A stretch of DNA of 64,000 bases from Dactylonectria macrodidyma. Lineage: Eukaryota; Ascomycota; Sordariomycetes; Hypocreales; Nectriaceae. Below are positions 33,188 through 43,702 of this stretch, one piece after another. Position numbers and translations under genes: made by a program. Position 1 is the first letter of the stretch. Each line of letters starts with the position of its first letter. The stretch covers positions 620,001 through 684,000 of the forward strand of contig JAGMUV010000014.1 of NCBI GenBank assembly GCA_020744425.1, in the 5' to 3' direction. The notes under the pieces are model-generated. The model was given only the letters and a program-made list of their open reading frames with translations. It was not told the DNA's origin and ran no database searches.

Positions 33188-33460
33188 ATGACAGACCCTT
33201 GGCCGCTGGACTCTCCACCATACGACGACAGGTCCAACTCCTCAGGGGACGCAACATGTATCGACCTGACGGCACCTGATGACGAGGATGATCTTCCCCT
33301 GGATCCTCCGTCTGGTGGCTGCGGAGTTGGCTCCCCAGAAACCGCCATATTCATCGACCTCACAGGAACTGACGACAGAGATGAATTTTCGAATCGGACG
33401 AGGATGATGAATTCCCCCGCTTTCTGTCCTTCTCTAAAGAGCATAACGCCCAAGACGTAG
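33188..33460 (+). CDS. Small acidic protein with two SUMO-interaction-like motifs
   Basis: An ATG at 33188 opens a frame of 90 residues ending at TAG 33458-33460. The sequence starts MTDPWPLDSPPYDD and contains two similar motifs: CIDLTAPDDEDD at about residues 20-31 and FIDLTGTDDRDE at about 54-65. A hydrophobic IDLT core followed by acidic residues is the usual form of a SUMO-interaction motif. There is no signal peptide. The gene converges on the DUF3435 recombinase gene, 154 bases away. It could also be an exon of a larger gene starting upstream. Expression and function are unproven. Confidence 0.4.
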   Translation: MTDPWPLDSPPYDDRSNSSGDATCIDLTAPDDEDDLPLDPPSGGCGVGSPETAIFIDLTGTDDRDEFSNRTRMMNSPAFCPSLKSITPKT

Positions 33461-33614
33461 TCAATTTACGTAGCTCTAGGGGAACTAGAAGGAGCTCTGT
33501 CTGTCGTCGTTCACCTATTTCAGTTGATGATGTATTAATGCAAAAGTCGGTAAATTTACTAATGGTGTACGCTACGTTTATAAGAAACGTCTCGTCATTA
33601 CATGACATCTAGTG

Positions 33615-36404
33615 TTAAACGTAATCCTCATCACGCCCTGTAACCCAGAACTCTTCCTGGTGATGATCCCCTTTGCCTTTGAAGCCGCCATCCAATTCCC
33701 ACTTTGTTAAACCGCACCCTTTAGCCCGTTTATACTGTCTCTGTACCACTACCTCTTGCTTCCTCTTGATGGGTGGTTGATAATCACTACCTCCCTCTTC
33801 ACAACGGTCAGTCATCACCGCTCCGGGAACCCCCCAGCCCCCATCATGGGCCTCTCTGACATGGAAAACCCACGCATCTTGCCCTCGGATTTGACAATCA
33901 TGACCCTGCCGACTGCATTCAGGGCATGGCAAAGGTTGACGGAACTGGACTAAATGGCGGCGATTGAGATGAGTATTGAACCCCTTTGGCGTGAAATGGG
34001 TTGAGCAAAGGAGGCAATACGCTGTCTTTGCAGAGATCGGGTTCGGCGCATTGATTGTGCCATGGCATCGTGCAACATGACTGCTCCAGGCTGGTCGTCC
34101 AGCTTCAACTTGTACCTCCCCTTTCCCTAGCCTATGGCACTCTGGGCAGAGGAATTGGCTGCCAAATTTGTCTTTATGGCAATCCCAAACGTGCCTACTG
34201 AGGCTTGATTTGTTGTGGAAGTCAGGGCAATCACAGAGCAGACATCGGGGTTTTGGCAACGCCCTTGCGCCACTCTCTGTTTCACTGACAACGGCTCTAT
34301 CAGCATCCAGCTCAGGGGAGCCCTCTAGTGATAGCCCTCGTAGGTATTTCACTAGCTTCTTTAACAGGGCTGTATGGCTTGTCTCATCGACGAAGAATCG
34401 AGCGAGGAAACCGGCAATCAAGCTGCTTGCCCTGTGAACCTTGGGCCGTGGGTTAGTGGCGGACAGATTGACGAGATATGTAGTCGATTTTCCTTGTTGC
34501 AAGTTTTCGAAATATTCGCAGCGCCTTTCCTCTATAAGGAGTTTCTCCAGGGAATTTTTGATATACTGGATGCGTCCTGTAATTTTTCCCTTTTCTTTTG
34601 ATTTGGGTGCCACACTTTGAAGCCTAGCCCGGAGTTGACTGAGATCTCGCCTGTTTTCAAAGTTGTCGAGGTCCTGTTTTGTGATGTATATGGGAGCCCA
34701 TGGATCGCGCCTCAGGCATGCATTCCGCATTGCTCCCAAGAGCTCATCGTTCTCGCCAGCTAGATCCCCGAAAGAAACCTTCATCAAGCCTTCTCTTACC
34801 TGTACTGGATGGTAACTGGTCTCATACACACCTGTGGAGTGCGAAAGGATAAAGTTACGAAGAGCTGGTGTTAGCTGTCCTGCACGAGACGTTAGCCACA
34901 TACCTGAAGGTTCCTGTCCGTAGTTGCTTACCATCTAGCCTCCCGGCTGTGCCTACCCTCATTGAATATGACCGCGGGTTCCTGAGCATACTGGCAACAA
35001 AGAGTGTCATATTCCAGATATCCCGATACTGATGGTATAATACTGGAACTATCGGCTTCTCCAAAACTTCATCTCGCCATTTAATGGCGGAAAAGTCCAC
35101 CCCGTCTCTTAACTGATGGCCTGATGGGAGAAGCTCTTCAATAGTGCGATATCCCTCAAAGAAAGCGTTATCTGCAATGGCCCGAGAGAGGAGCAAAGTC
35201 AGGAGGCAAAGAGGCTTGCATGGAACGAAGGTGATGGAGAATTTGAGTCTGCCGAAAATGGTGTCAGCAAAGGCGATAGGTGCTGTTCGATTCGATCATC
35301 AAGAGAGGGAGGTGCGTACTTGTTGCGTTGATCTCTCCTAATACGATTCTTTTGTTGCTTGACGTAATAGATCGTGATTGTTGCAACGAGGCAGATCTTT
35401 AGCGGGTTACGAGGGTGTCGGACGTGAGCGATCTCCACATCCTCATATGGTAGTTCGAGAATGCTCGCCGATCTCCAACCACCGATCCCGATGAAAACGA
35501 CGCAAGTATGGGCGCCCAGACGTACAGAAGGGCTCCAAGGAATATCCATTGCCCTATTCCAAAGCGTGTCGAGCCAGAGCAGGACATCCCCTGTCGTCAT
35601 TTCTACTTTCTCGAACGTCTGGTCGAGTCGAAGATCAAATTTTGCGGCCTCACCACCAATCCACTGCCCAAGGTTAGTAACGTACAAAAGAAAAATATAT
35701 AAAAAAAGGCCATAGCCCAGGCTCATTTAGATTGACTCACCCTGCCAATATCGCGAATGGTAGCATTTTGGCTCTGCTTTTTCTGGGACGAATAGCTGAG
35801 TGCAATAAATTGTGCATTCCAAGGCTCACGCTGACGTCATGGCTTTATTACGTTGATGTTGGCAGCCGCGACAAGGGTTGACCATACGTCTTCCAGAGTC
35901 ACCGCGCATCTGATGGTCTGGATTTTCTCCCATTCCTTTGGCCCCAGGCATGGACGGAGCGTGATAGATGCTTCGACATACCGTCTTAAAAAGGCTTGGA
36001 AGTATGGCTTAGCAGTTCCTTCCCTTCCTGTACAGACATCAACCCAGACTTGATCGGGATCGCGCCCTGTGAGGGAAGCGTATCTAGGGAGTCCCGTTAA
36101 TAGAGCTAATTATCGAACCCAGGAGAGAAATTAAGACTTAAAAGGGATATCGAGGCACGCGGAGGAGATCAGAAACATACTTCTGCCAGTGTCGCCATAT
36201 GTCGTCAATCTCTTTGGCTCTTCTTTTGCTGAAGAAATGAGACTCCTCCAAGGGGTTCTCCTCATATTCTTCCACCATGCGGCAAATTCGGTCTTTGTCA
36301 CCATCTCCAAATATCGCCTCCCTCGGCCTTGATGGATTGAGTAGCCAGTCACAGGATAACTCGTATCCGCCGTCTGGGAGCTCCTCCGGAAGCGTGGAAG
36401 ACAT
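33615..36404 (-). CDS. DUF3435 tyrosine recombinase (Starship-captain-like) with C-terminal zinc fingers
   Basis: Five exons fit together in frame: 36404-36181, 36083-35741, 35663-35320, 35248-34932 and 34879-33615, about 830 residues. The order of motifs matches DUF3435 proteins, often labelled FluG-domain proteins. First comes an N-terminal helical region (IWRHWQKYASLTGRDPDQVW). A recombinase core follows, with the first catalytic Arg in GGWRSASILELPYEDVE (about residue 250). The second block is MRVGTAGRLDGQLTPALRNF, then LSHSTGVYETSYHP with His and a candidate nucleophile Tyr, and RRDPWAP. The C-terminal third has Cys/His fingers (CLLCDCPDFHNKSSLSRH, FLCPECHRLG, CLLCSTHFTPKGFNTH, PCPECSRQGHDC). 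One in-frame TGA (minus strand, 35837-35839) interrupts exon 2 and may be CGA turned to TGA, unless splicing differs. Captains of Starship elements belong to this family and lie at one end of the element, coding inward. Confidence 0.8.
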
Positions 36405-37037
36405 CTTGCGAAATAATGAACTAAGACAAGGAGGTATAAGAAAGAGTAATAGAGAATCATTAGGACAAAGACATGAGGGCTTGAGGAGGGGGGGCAGACC
36501 AGGAGAGGGGGGGCCAGGGAAGGAGAAAGGAGGGGGCGAGAGAGACGAGTCCAGAGTCCTTCAGAGACACCAAGTTGTCAACGGAGCAAGGACGCGGAAA
36601 TACAGGAGACCCCCAAAATGGCCGCCAGCTCTTCGGCCTAAGACCTCAGGCATCCTCATCGGATACTGATGATGCAGGCTTATTATTAGTGACAAAAATT
36701 GTAAGACTCCCTCGTCCCTCGAAGGAGAGGGCGGCTAGCTGATGCATAATGGAGGGGAGTACACAAAGGATCCGGGCGTAGTAATGGACGTAGTAATGGG
36801 CGCAGAAAGGGGAGAGGGGGGAGTGTGAATATTGGCCCTCCCCCGGCGCTTACGGGAAATCTTGCCGGGCAACGGAGGGCAAAACGGTCCACGCCAGGCC
36901 CGAACTCGCCGTTTTCCTGACGGAACGGGGCCGGGGTGGCAAAACCTCGGATGCGGAGCGGCGCGCTCGGGACACCACCCTCTCACTTGGCCTTGGGCGG
37001 ATGGATGGCAAAACCTCGGGCCGGTTCAAAAACTAGA
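36405..37037. other. Upstream flank of the recombinase gene, candidate element end with short repeats
   Basis: The first part is purine-rich (GAGGAGGGGGGGCAGACC). At 36830-37020 the DNA becomes GC-rich and contains GGCAAAACCTCGG twice (36938-36950 and 37007-37019) and the related GGCAAAACGGTCC at 36878-36890. A truncated 5S gene begins directly after the last copy. If the recombinase is a captain, this stretch is where the element end and its binding repeats should be. Confidence 0.45.
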
Positions 37038-37136
37038 CAAGGCTCCCCGTCCGCTCTCCCTTAGTCAAGCTGAGAAGCGGTGAATTAGTACTCGGGTCGG
37101 TGACGACCGGGGAATCCTCACTGTTGTATGTTTTTT
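37038..37136 (+). rRNA. 5S rRNA gene, 5'-truncated
   Basis: The sequence from about CAAGGCTCCCCGTCCGCTCT through TTAGTCAAGC, TTAGTACTCGGGTCGGTGAC, GACCGGGGAATCCTC and TGTTGTATG follows the order of a fungal 5S rRNA, ending in a T run (37131-37136) that would act as a Pol III terminator. The internal promoter-like blocks are present. The first 25-30 bases of a normal 5S, which should pair with the 3' GTTGTATG and begin like ACATACGACC, are absent and replaced by GC-rich sequence. So only the 3' part of about 95 bases remains. It is probably a disrupted copy at an insertion boundary. Confidence 0.7.
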
Positions 37137-38410
37137 GTTTTGCTATTTGTGGGAATTATTTGAAGGAGAGTGAAGTACCTATGGCTGTTGTACTTGGAGG
37201 CAGCGGTGTGAGGATGGATGACGGTGGCGTCCCCTGTCAGTTTGTCGACCAATAGCGGTGCTTGCACTATATCCACCGCCAACGCATTTAAAATAATCGA
37301 CAAAGATTTTCTACCCATGTCTGGAAGCGTGGAGAAGAAGGTGCAGGTTGTTGTCTATGGTGGTTTCTCGCTGAGAATGTCAGAGGCCACAGTTGTGGTG
37401 TTCAAGTTTAATACATTTACAACATTCAGTGAAGCTACCGCAGAAACAGTACATCGAACTACCGCTTGTCTGTGCCAATTTAGCTACGATGCATAAACTA
37501 AGCTTGCCAATCTTGTCTAGAGAAGAGCGTGAAGTCATGGCCTCAGACGACTATTGCAGGATGAAGTGAAATGAGCCAAAACTAAAACACGGAACATTGG
37601 CCTTTTCAAATGGCTCACTCGTGACACTGGTAGCAACTGGGGTCCCCCATTTCGCATCCTTTAGCATCCTCCTTATCTCTATTCATCTTCCTTCCTAAGT
37701 TACCGCACTGTAGCTTCTTCTGAATCGCTATATTCATTTCTTTAGGTTCGATTATTCCTTCCGTCCCTTCCATTCCTCCCATTCCTTCCATTCCTTCCAT
37801 TCAGCCCATGCCATGACGTATCATGTGATGGATTGCTGCTAGGGCATGAGAGGTATGACTTTGCGAACGATTTGTGGTTTCGTTTGCGGGGAATAGTTCC
37901 GTTACTAGGTGGTGTTGGATTAGTGTCAGATACGAGATGGGGATTATATGGGCTGTTTGTATTCCCGGATGGATCGCCATAGCTACTACTAAGCCCTAAT
38001 TATCTTATATGATTCTAGATATGAAGGTTTCAGTTGTAATTGGACATTTCAAAAGAACTAGGGGTGCCCTTGAAATATGATGAAGCGCAGTATACCGGAA
38101 ATATAAAGTCGAAGATACACGACAAGCCTAAATTCTGCGGCCTATACCTTAAGCAGTATCTTCCGAGCCACGGGCCTTAATTGTTCCCTTGCATGTGGTC
38201 AGCCAAGGCTTTCTCTTTTAGTAATTGAACCTATCATCCATCATTCTCCCCGTTTAGGCTGTTTAGCCGACAGGTCAGCGCTAACAGTTGCGCTGTGGAA
38301 TGCTGACGTCTGAGGTCAGCCAAGCTGCCAGGGCTGCCAGTGCCCTACATAAGGACGTGTTTCCGGCTTACGGGATGAAATACCTCTCTGGTTATCTACA
38401 AAACTGCAGT
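37137..38410. other. Intergenic, no gene supported
   Basis: An open frame at 37218-37496 (92 residues) has no recognisable domain. A short TTCCATTCC microsatellite lies at about 37760-37800. The end of the region is the promoter and 5' UTR of the monooxygenase gene. Confidence 0.45.
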
Positions 38411-40198
38411 ATGAGTTTTAGCGAGACAAAGATTGCTGTGGTGGGCGGTGGTACGTCGTCATTTAACTGCAAATTAATTTAGGTAATTACCTATTCATTC
38501 GCACTCGGCTAACGTTGTATTTTCCATAGGTCCGGCTGGATTGGTCGCGCTCAAAGAACTGAGAGACCTAGGGTATGATGTCACGCTATTTGAGAGACGT
38601 GATGATGTCGGAGGGATTTGGTCGTGGACTGGAGACAGCTCCATGACTACGGCCCTAAAGGAAACGCGACTCTGCAACAGCAAGTTTTCGGTGTGTGCCC
38701 TACGGTTGTAGTGAGACCGTGTTTCGCTAACGTCAATCAAAGCTGAATTTGAGCGACTACCCCATGCCAACAGGTGAGGCTAATGCGTTTTTGTGGGCGC
38801 AATATATCGTGGCATGTCAACTAACTGCATCGTCAAGATTTCCCATTATTCCCAGCTGCTCCTGACATGGGTTCATATATAAAGTCTTTTGCTAAACATT
38901 ACGACCTATATCGTAACGTTGAATTTGGCAAGACGATTATAAAGTTCAATAAAGGGAATGGGAAGTCACGGTGGGAAGTGACATTTGCTGATGCTCCCGA
39001 TGATCCGAAGGAGTTTGACAAGGTGGTTTGGGCGACTGGGTGTTTTCTCAACCCGCGTCCAATACAGTTCGAGGGCCAGGACGAGTTCGCTGGCCGCATC
39101 TTGCATTCCCAAGATGTGAGAGACTTGGCGCAATTCAAGGGCCAGAACGTCATGGTGCTAGGCATGGGTAATACAGCTGGAGATATCGCCATCAACCTTG
39201 TTAACCAAGCTGACAAGATTTACCTCTCACACAGGCGAGGAGCCAAGATATTCAAACGCTCTGGCGCAGATGGTGTGCCAGCCGATGCGATGCTGACTCC
39301 GACCTCGGCCTCGATTCTATGGTGGCTTGAAGCAAAGATGCCATGGCTATGGGGTAAGATCATGGACGGCGCCATGGACGACAACTTCAAAAAGAACTGG
39401 GGCGAGAACAAACCCGAATGGGGATTCGTCCAATCACCAAGTCTCAAGGACGGCCAGTACATTATCGTGTGCAACGACGAACTTATTCCATACGTCAAGG
39501 AAGGCAGGATTGTGTCCGTGCCAGGGATCAAGTGGATCACTGGCCCGAGGAGCGTGGAAATGAGTGACGGCCAGGTAATTGAAGATCTCGACACCATCAT
39601 CACCTGCACCGGCTACTACGACGACATGGAGATACTGTCCGACGCCCTCACGTTTGTCGACGGCCCAACGGGTGCGGCGTCCCTGCCGAACCTCTACATG
39701 GGCATCTTCCCGCCGGAACACGCAGACTCGCTGGCCTTGATCAGCAACGTACACCTCAACGGGCCTCAGATCCAAGGACGCGAACTCGCCGCCATGAGCG
39801 TCGCGCAGATCTGGGCCGGCAACTCGAAGCTGCCTCCGCGGTCGGCTATGGACGAGTGGGTGCGCCAGCACAATGATTGGCTGTACAAACGTCTCGAGAA
39901 GTCGCCTGGCGCGAATCGAGGCGACGTCGTGTCGCTGGACTGGCAGACGTTTGTCCACGATACTGCTGGCACTGGCATGCTCGAAAACATCGGCTGGAGC
40001 TGGAAGGCTTGGGTGCTCTGGTGCAGAGACGCTCAGCTGTACAGAGCGCTTGCCCATGGACCGTCCACTGGGTACGCGTTGAGGCTTTTCAATACGGGGA
40101 AGAGAGTGCAATGGGCGGGGGCCCGACAAGCTGTGATTGATGCTTATGCGGAAATGCAGAAGATCAAGAGCGGAGTCAAGGAAGTAAAGGGGTTATAA
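38411..40198 (+). CDS. Flavin-containing monooxygenase (dimethylaniline monooxygenase-like)
   Basis: Four exons, 38411-38450, 38530-38690, 38743-38773 and 38838-40198, give 530 residues in one frame. The FAD-binding Rossmann motif VVGGGPAGL lies at residues 10-18 across the first intron, followed by YDVTLFERRDDVGGIW. The NADPH site is VLGMGNTAGDIA at about 180. The protein resembles class B flavin monooxygenases of fungi that oxygenate N- or S-containing or other soft nucleophiles. Substrate cannot be told. No signal peptide, so cytosolic or ER-associated. All introns have standard borders (GTACGT/CATAG, GTGTGT/CAAAG, GTGAGG/TCAAG). No stops or frameshifts, in contrast to the region left of 37 kb. 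Confidence 0.88.
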
Positions 40199-40728
40199 AG
40201 GTAGAGTCAGAAGCTGGGCAATTATAAGATGATCATTGAGAGGTAAGATGAGCTGTCACGTTGATGCCACATAAGATGAAGTTTTAATCGGCGCAAAGTT
40301 GTTCCATGCTAGTGACTGTTGAGTCAGACGAATTCGTAGGGAATGCGATGCTGGCACATGTATAACCATGTAAGACACCATCACCAACGCTGTGTTTGAC
40401 CATGCGTTGGCTATGCAAGCCATGCCACCACCAAAATGGCAGCACTTGAGCGACCAAGCAGCATGACTAACACCTGGGCTGATTTGGCGACTATAATTCT
40501 CACTCGGCGAGTTTAATTGGCTGATTTCAACACCAGCGCTGGTTAGTTGGTGACGTACTCACGTGAATCAGCCCAAGTCCCAAATCATAAGCACTCAAAA
40601 TGGGCGAAGCCCAACCCCCCCCTTTTTTGTTATCTAGAGCGGGCAACCGTAACAATCGCCGTGAATTTGAAGTCTTGCAGTTTTGCCCTTTCCAGTAACA
40701 TTTTCTCGAAATTGTTTAACCAATCACG

Positions 40729-42234
40729 ATGCCCGAAAACGACACTGAAGTAGAGAACCCGGAGAGGAAGCGAGACGTGGTTGGCAGGTTTCTGTACGTT
40801 TGCCGAATGCGCCTTTTTGTCGCTAACTGTGCCCCACCATGTTTCCAACTACCGATCGCCCTTGCACCCCTACTCGAGTTGATTCCATTGTATACGTAAT
40901 AGCAGTGTTCTAATCGTTGCTTGTAGGTCTGAGAATCTCACCAAGGGCGAGCTAGCCTTGAAACATGCGGCCGGGCTAGGACATCAAGACAGTGTGGTTC
41001 CCGAGGCGGACCCGGTGCTTGATGGGCCGCTTCGGCCGGTCGAGGTTGGCTGGCATCCCGTCGGCGGCTTCGCCGGCAAGTGGTTCGCCGAGCAGACTGG
41101 TCTGGGAAAGATGATTACCGAGAAGATTCACAAATACCCGGATCCCACCCAGCATTGGGCTGTGCTGGTCGGTGAATTTGCTCATCAGTTGTGGATGGTA
41201 CGTTCCTAGTTGCTGATCGACCGTCACCTCGCTGACGGAGAATACGACTCAAGGACGAGAACTTCGATGTCATATACACCAACGAGAAGATAAAGCGTGA
41301 AGAATGGCGTACCTTCCAGGTGGGCGAGACGCGCTTCAATGACGATGCAACTCGTCGTGCTGGTAAGTGGATTCTCGGTGACACGGGGACCCTTGCGAGG
41401 TTTTATCACTGATAATGGCACACAGGAGAATCCGTGATTCAGTCCATCAGAGAGAAACAACCAGGATACAACCTCATCACCAACAACTGTCAAACCTACG
41501 CACTGCAGCTTCTTGACGCGATCAAGGTCGGCGTACGCAAAGAATTCGGCACCACTCTAGCCGTCTACGAGAGACTCACCGGTTCTGGCAAAGTCTTGGA
41601 CCTGTTTGCTAAGCAGGACGCAATGGACGGTGCCGATGGGCAGCATCCTCCAGGAGAAAACACAGTCTCGGTGGCGCAACAGGTCATGAACGACAACACC
41701 ACCCAGTTGGATGCTCATGAACAGATGAACAGAGGCGTTCCCGGGGACGAGCCCAAAGAAGATAAGGAAGAAAAAGAGAGCAAATTTGATAGCATGTTTT
41801 CTCGCTTCAAAAATACCACGCTGTCGGATATGCAGGAGGAGGTGAGCAAGCGCGTGGGCAAGAAGGACCACAACGACCAGGACAAGAACGGGGACCGTGA
41901 AGAGCACCAGTCTGAGGGAGAGTCCAAAAACCAGGAGGCGCTCGATAACCGACAGGAACCGCGGGACGAAGAAGTCCTCACGGACCGAAAGGAGCCCGAG
42001 GTACGAGAACAGCCTGGAGACTCGGACGAGCCAAGAAAACGAGAAGCCCATAAGGACAACAAATTCGGCAGCATCATTTCTCGTTTTACAAACTCCAAGA
42101 AGTCAGATACCCAAGAAGTACTCGAGAAGGATATGAACGGACAGGAACCTAATGACCCGGAGAAGCACAGGGACAAAGGGGAGCGCAAGGAGAAGAAGCT
42201 CAAGAATGCCTTCTCTCGCTTTTCTCGCAAGTAA
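40729..42234 (+). CDS. Papain-fold-like protein (His...Asn-Asn-Cys) with repetitive charged tail
   Basis: Four exons, 40729-40787, 40927-41197, 41254-41362 and 41426-42234, give 415 residues. The N-terminal half contains HWAVLVGEFAHQLWM and, later, YNLITNNCQTYALQLLDAIK. A His near a beta strand and a Cys after Asn-Asn, in this order, is the pattern of permuted papain-fold enzymes (PPPDE, LRAT or NlpC/P60-like). The activity is inferred and no family is certain. The C-terminal half is highly charged (Glu, Lys, Asp) and contains three similar short blocks: KFDSMFSRFKN, KFGSIISRFTN and KKLKNAFSRFSRK. These may be basic/hydrophobic membrane- or partner-binding segments. No signal peptide. Confidence 0.65.
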
Positions 42235-43702
42235 GAGTCGGGTTGGATGAACAATTCGATGATTAACAGGACACAATCGAGCTTTGATGATTTTCTAGCT
42301 AGTTCAGCAATTAAGATCCTCGTTTTTTTTTCTCGCTATTTCGTAATTACTTTGATGACAGTATCAATGAGTCGAGTTCGGAATGATTTTTCTAGCCGGG
42401 TAAGTTCCTTGAGAGCGCACTAGATAGTGATATGTTAACGTCTATAAATCAAATCAGTTCGCGCGCTCAGTCGCCCCGAGACTGGGTTAAGCCGCATCTG
42501 TGACTCTTTGAAGAATGTAGCCAAAGATTGTCCTCCGATGCGCTGCAACCGCAGCAGCAAAGGTAGTGGCCATGGTACCTGGCATTACAGCAACATTTCT
42601 GCCCGTGGGCGTCCAGAATTTGCCCTCTATGCCTAGCTGTGGAAGCAATATACAGGTTCAAAAGATTGAGTGACAGACCTGAGACGCTCAAGAGGCGACG
42701 CGACGTTGAGTAGGGGCGAGTTCAGTCTCGTTCCCATCCCTTGCTCCTGGTTCCGCTGGATAAATCGATCTTCGAAACCCCATGTCGTCAATGGAAATGA
42801 ACTGTGATCTCTCATTATTGACATTGAATGAATTTCATTCTGCGGAGGACGGGCCGTTTTGTGACAGCAGGACCCGACTATTTTGCATGGCCGCATGTTG
42901 AAATCGACAAGGGACTTCCGGCTTCCAATATCCCTGAGGTTAACCTAAGACGGTTTTCGTCGCTGGTCATGCTCAGAGAGGTTTGTATAATCTTTAATCT
43001 TGTTAGCCTTGAACTTATCGTGCGGCGCAAAGTCATCAGAGCCTGAATTACATGCTCCGTGGTGATTTTAGCCGTATTGCAACTGTTGTCATTGAGTAAA
43101 TAAATGTTGTCATTTCGATAACATCCGAATCCTCAATCGCAATTTTGCAATGAATTTCCGCATTAGTTAATCTCAAGCTAGATCCAAGAGCTCGGAGGTC
43201 GCGTTTCTAACTAACCTCTTCATCGCGCCAAGACAAGCTGAAGGCAGGGGAGACACAATCATGTTCAAATAATGCACTAGTAGTCATAGCGATAACAAAA
43301 GGGCTTCGCAATTCTTATTTATTTATGACCTCACGAAAGTTCTTGATCGCCGAACTGCCTGATTCGAACGTGGCGACCTTCCCGTTTGAGGGACCACCAA
43401 ACTTGCTGCTTGCGAAAGTTCCTTGCCTAGTGTTACATCTCGGACGTTGACCCCTGCTTAGCAGCCTATGCGACCGCATATCTATCTATGGGGAGCTTCC
43501 TAATGGGGACAGCTGTACGGGTTGACGAATCGACAGGATACGAGATTAACTTAAGACCTGCGGAGTAGAGTCATGCACTAATGCCAGCTGACATGCCATA
43601 GGATCTGCAGTGAAGCATAAAAGCTAAAGCAGGTGCTTTTTTTCCACGACAGGCATCAGCGACTCGCTGTCATCGTCCATTCTACCCAGCCCGACCACGA
43701 CA
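42235..43702. other. Intergenic, 5' region of the carboxypeptidase gene
   Basis: No supported gene. A TATA-like GCATAAAAGC lies at 43614-43623, about 85 bases before the carboxypeptidase ATG. A stretch at 43350-43440 contains GATTCGAAC as in a tRNA T loop, but does not fold as a tRNA. Confidence 0.45.
43614..43623 (+). promoter_or_regulatory. TATA-like element of the carboxypeptidase gene
   Basis: CATAAAAGC sits about 85 bases upstream of the start codon at 43703, a usual distance for a fungal secreted-protease gene. A pyrimidine-rich stretch (TTTTTTTCC) follows it. Confidence 0.4.

Noticed and set aside
1..37040. CRISPR array or prokaryotic operon explanation for the repeats
   Set aside because: The repeats are coding ankyrin or linker units and transposon ends, with spliceosomal introns in neighbouring genes. 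The DNA is fungal.
39434..40129. Long minus-strand open frame opposite the monooxygenase
   Set aside because: It lies wholly within the coding exon of a well-supported gene and has no domain. GC-rich codon use makes such antisense frames common.
43350..43440. Possible tRNA with GATTCGAAC
   Set aside because: The flanking bases do not form a T stem, D arm or acceptor stem on either strand.
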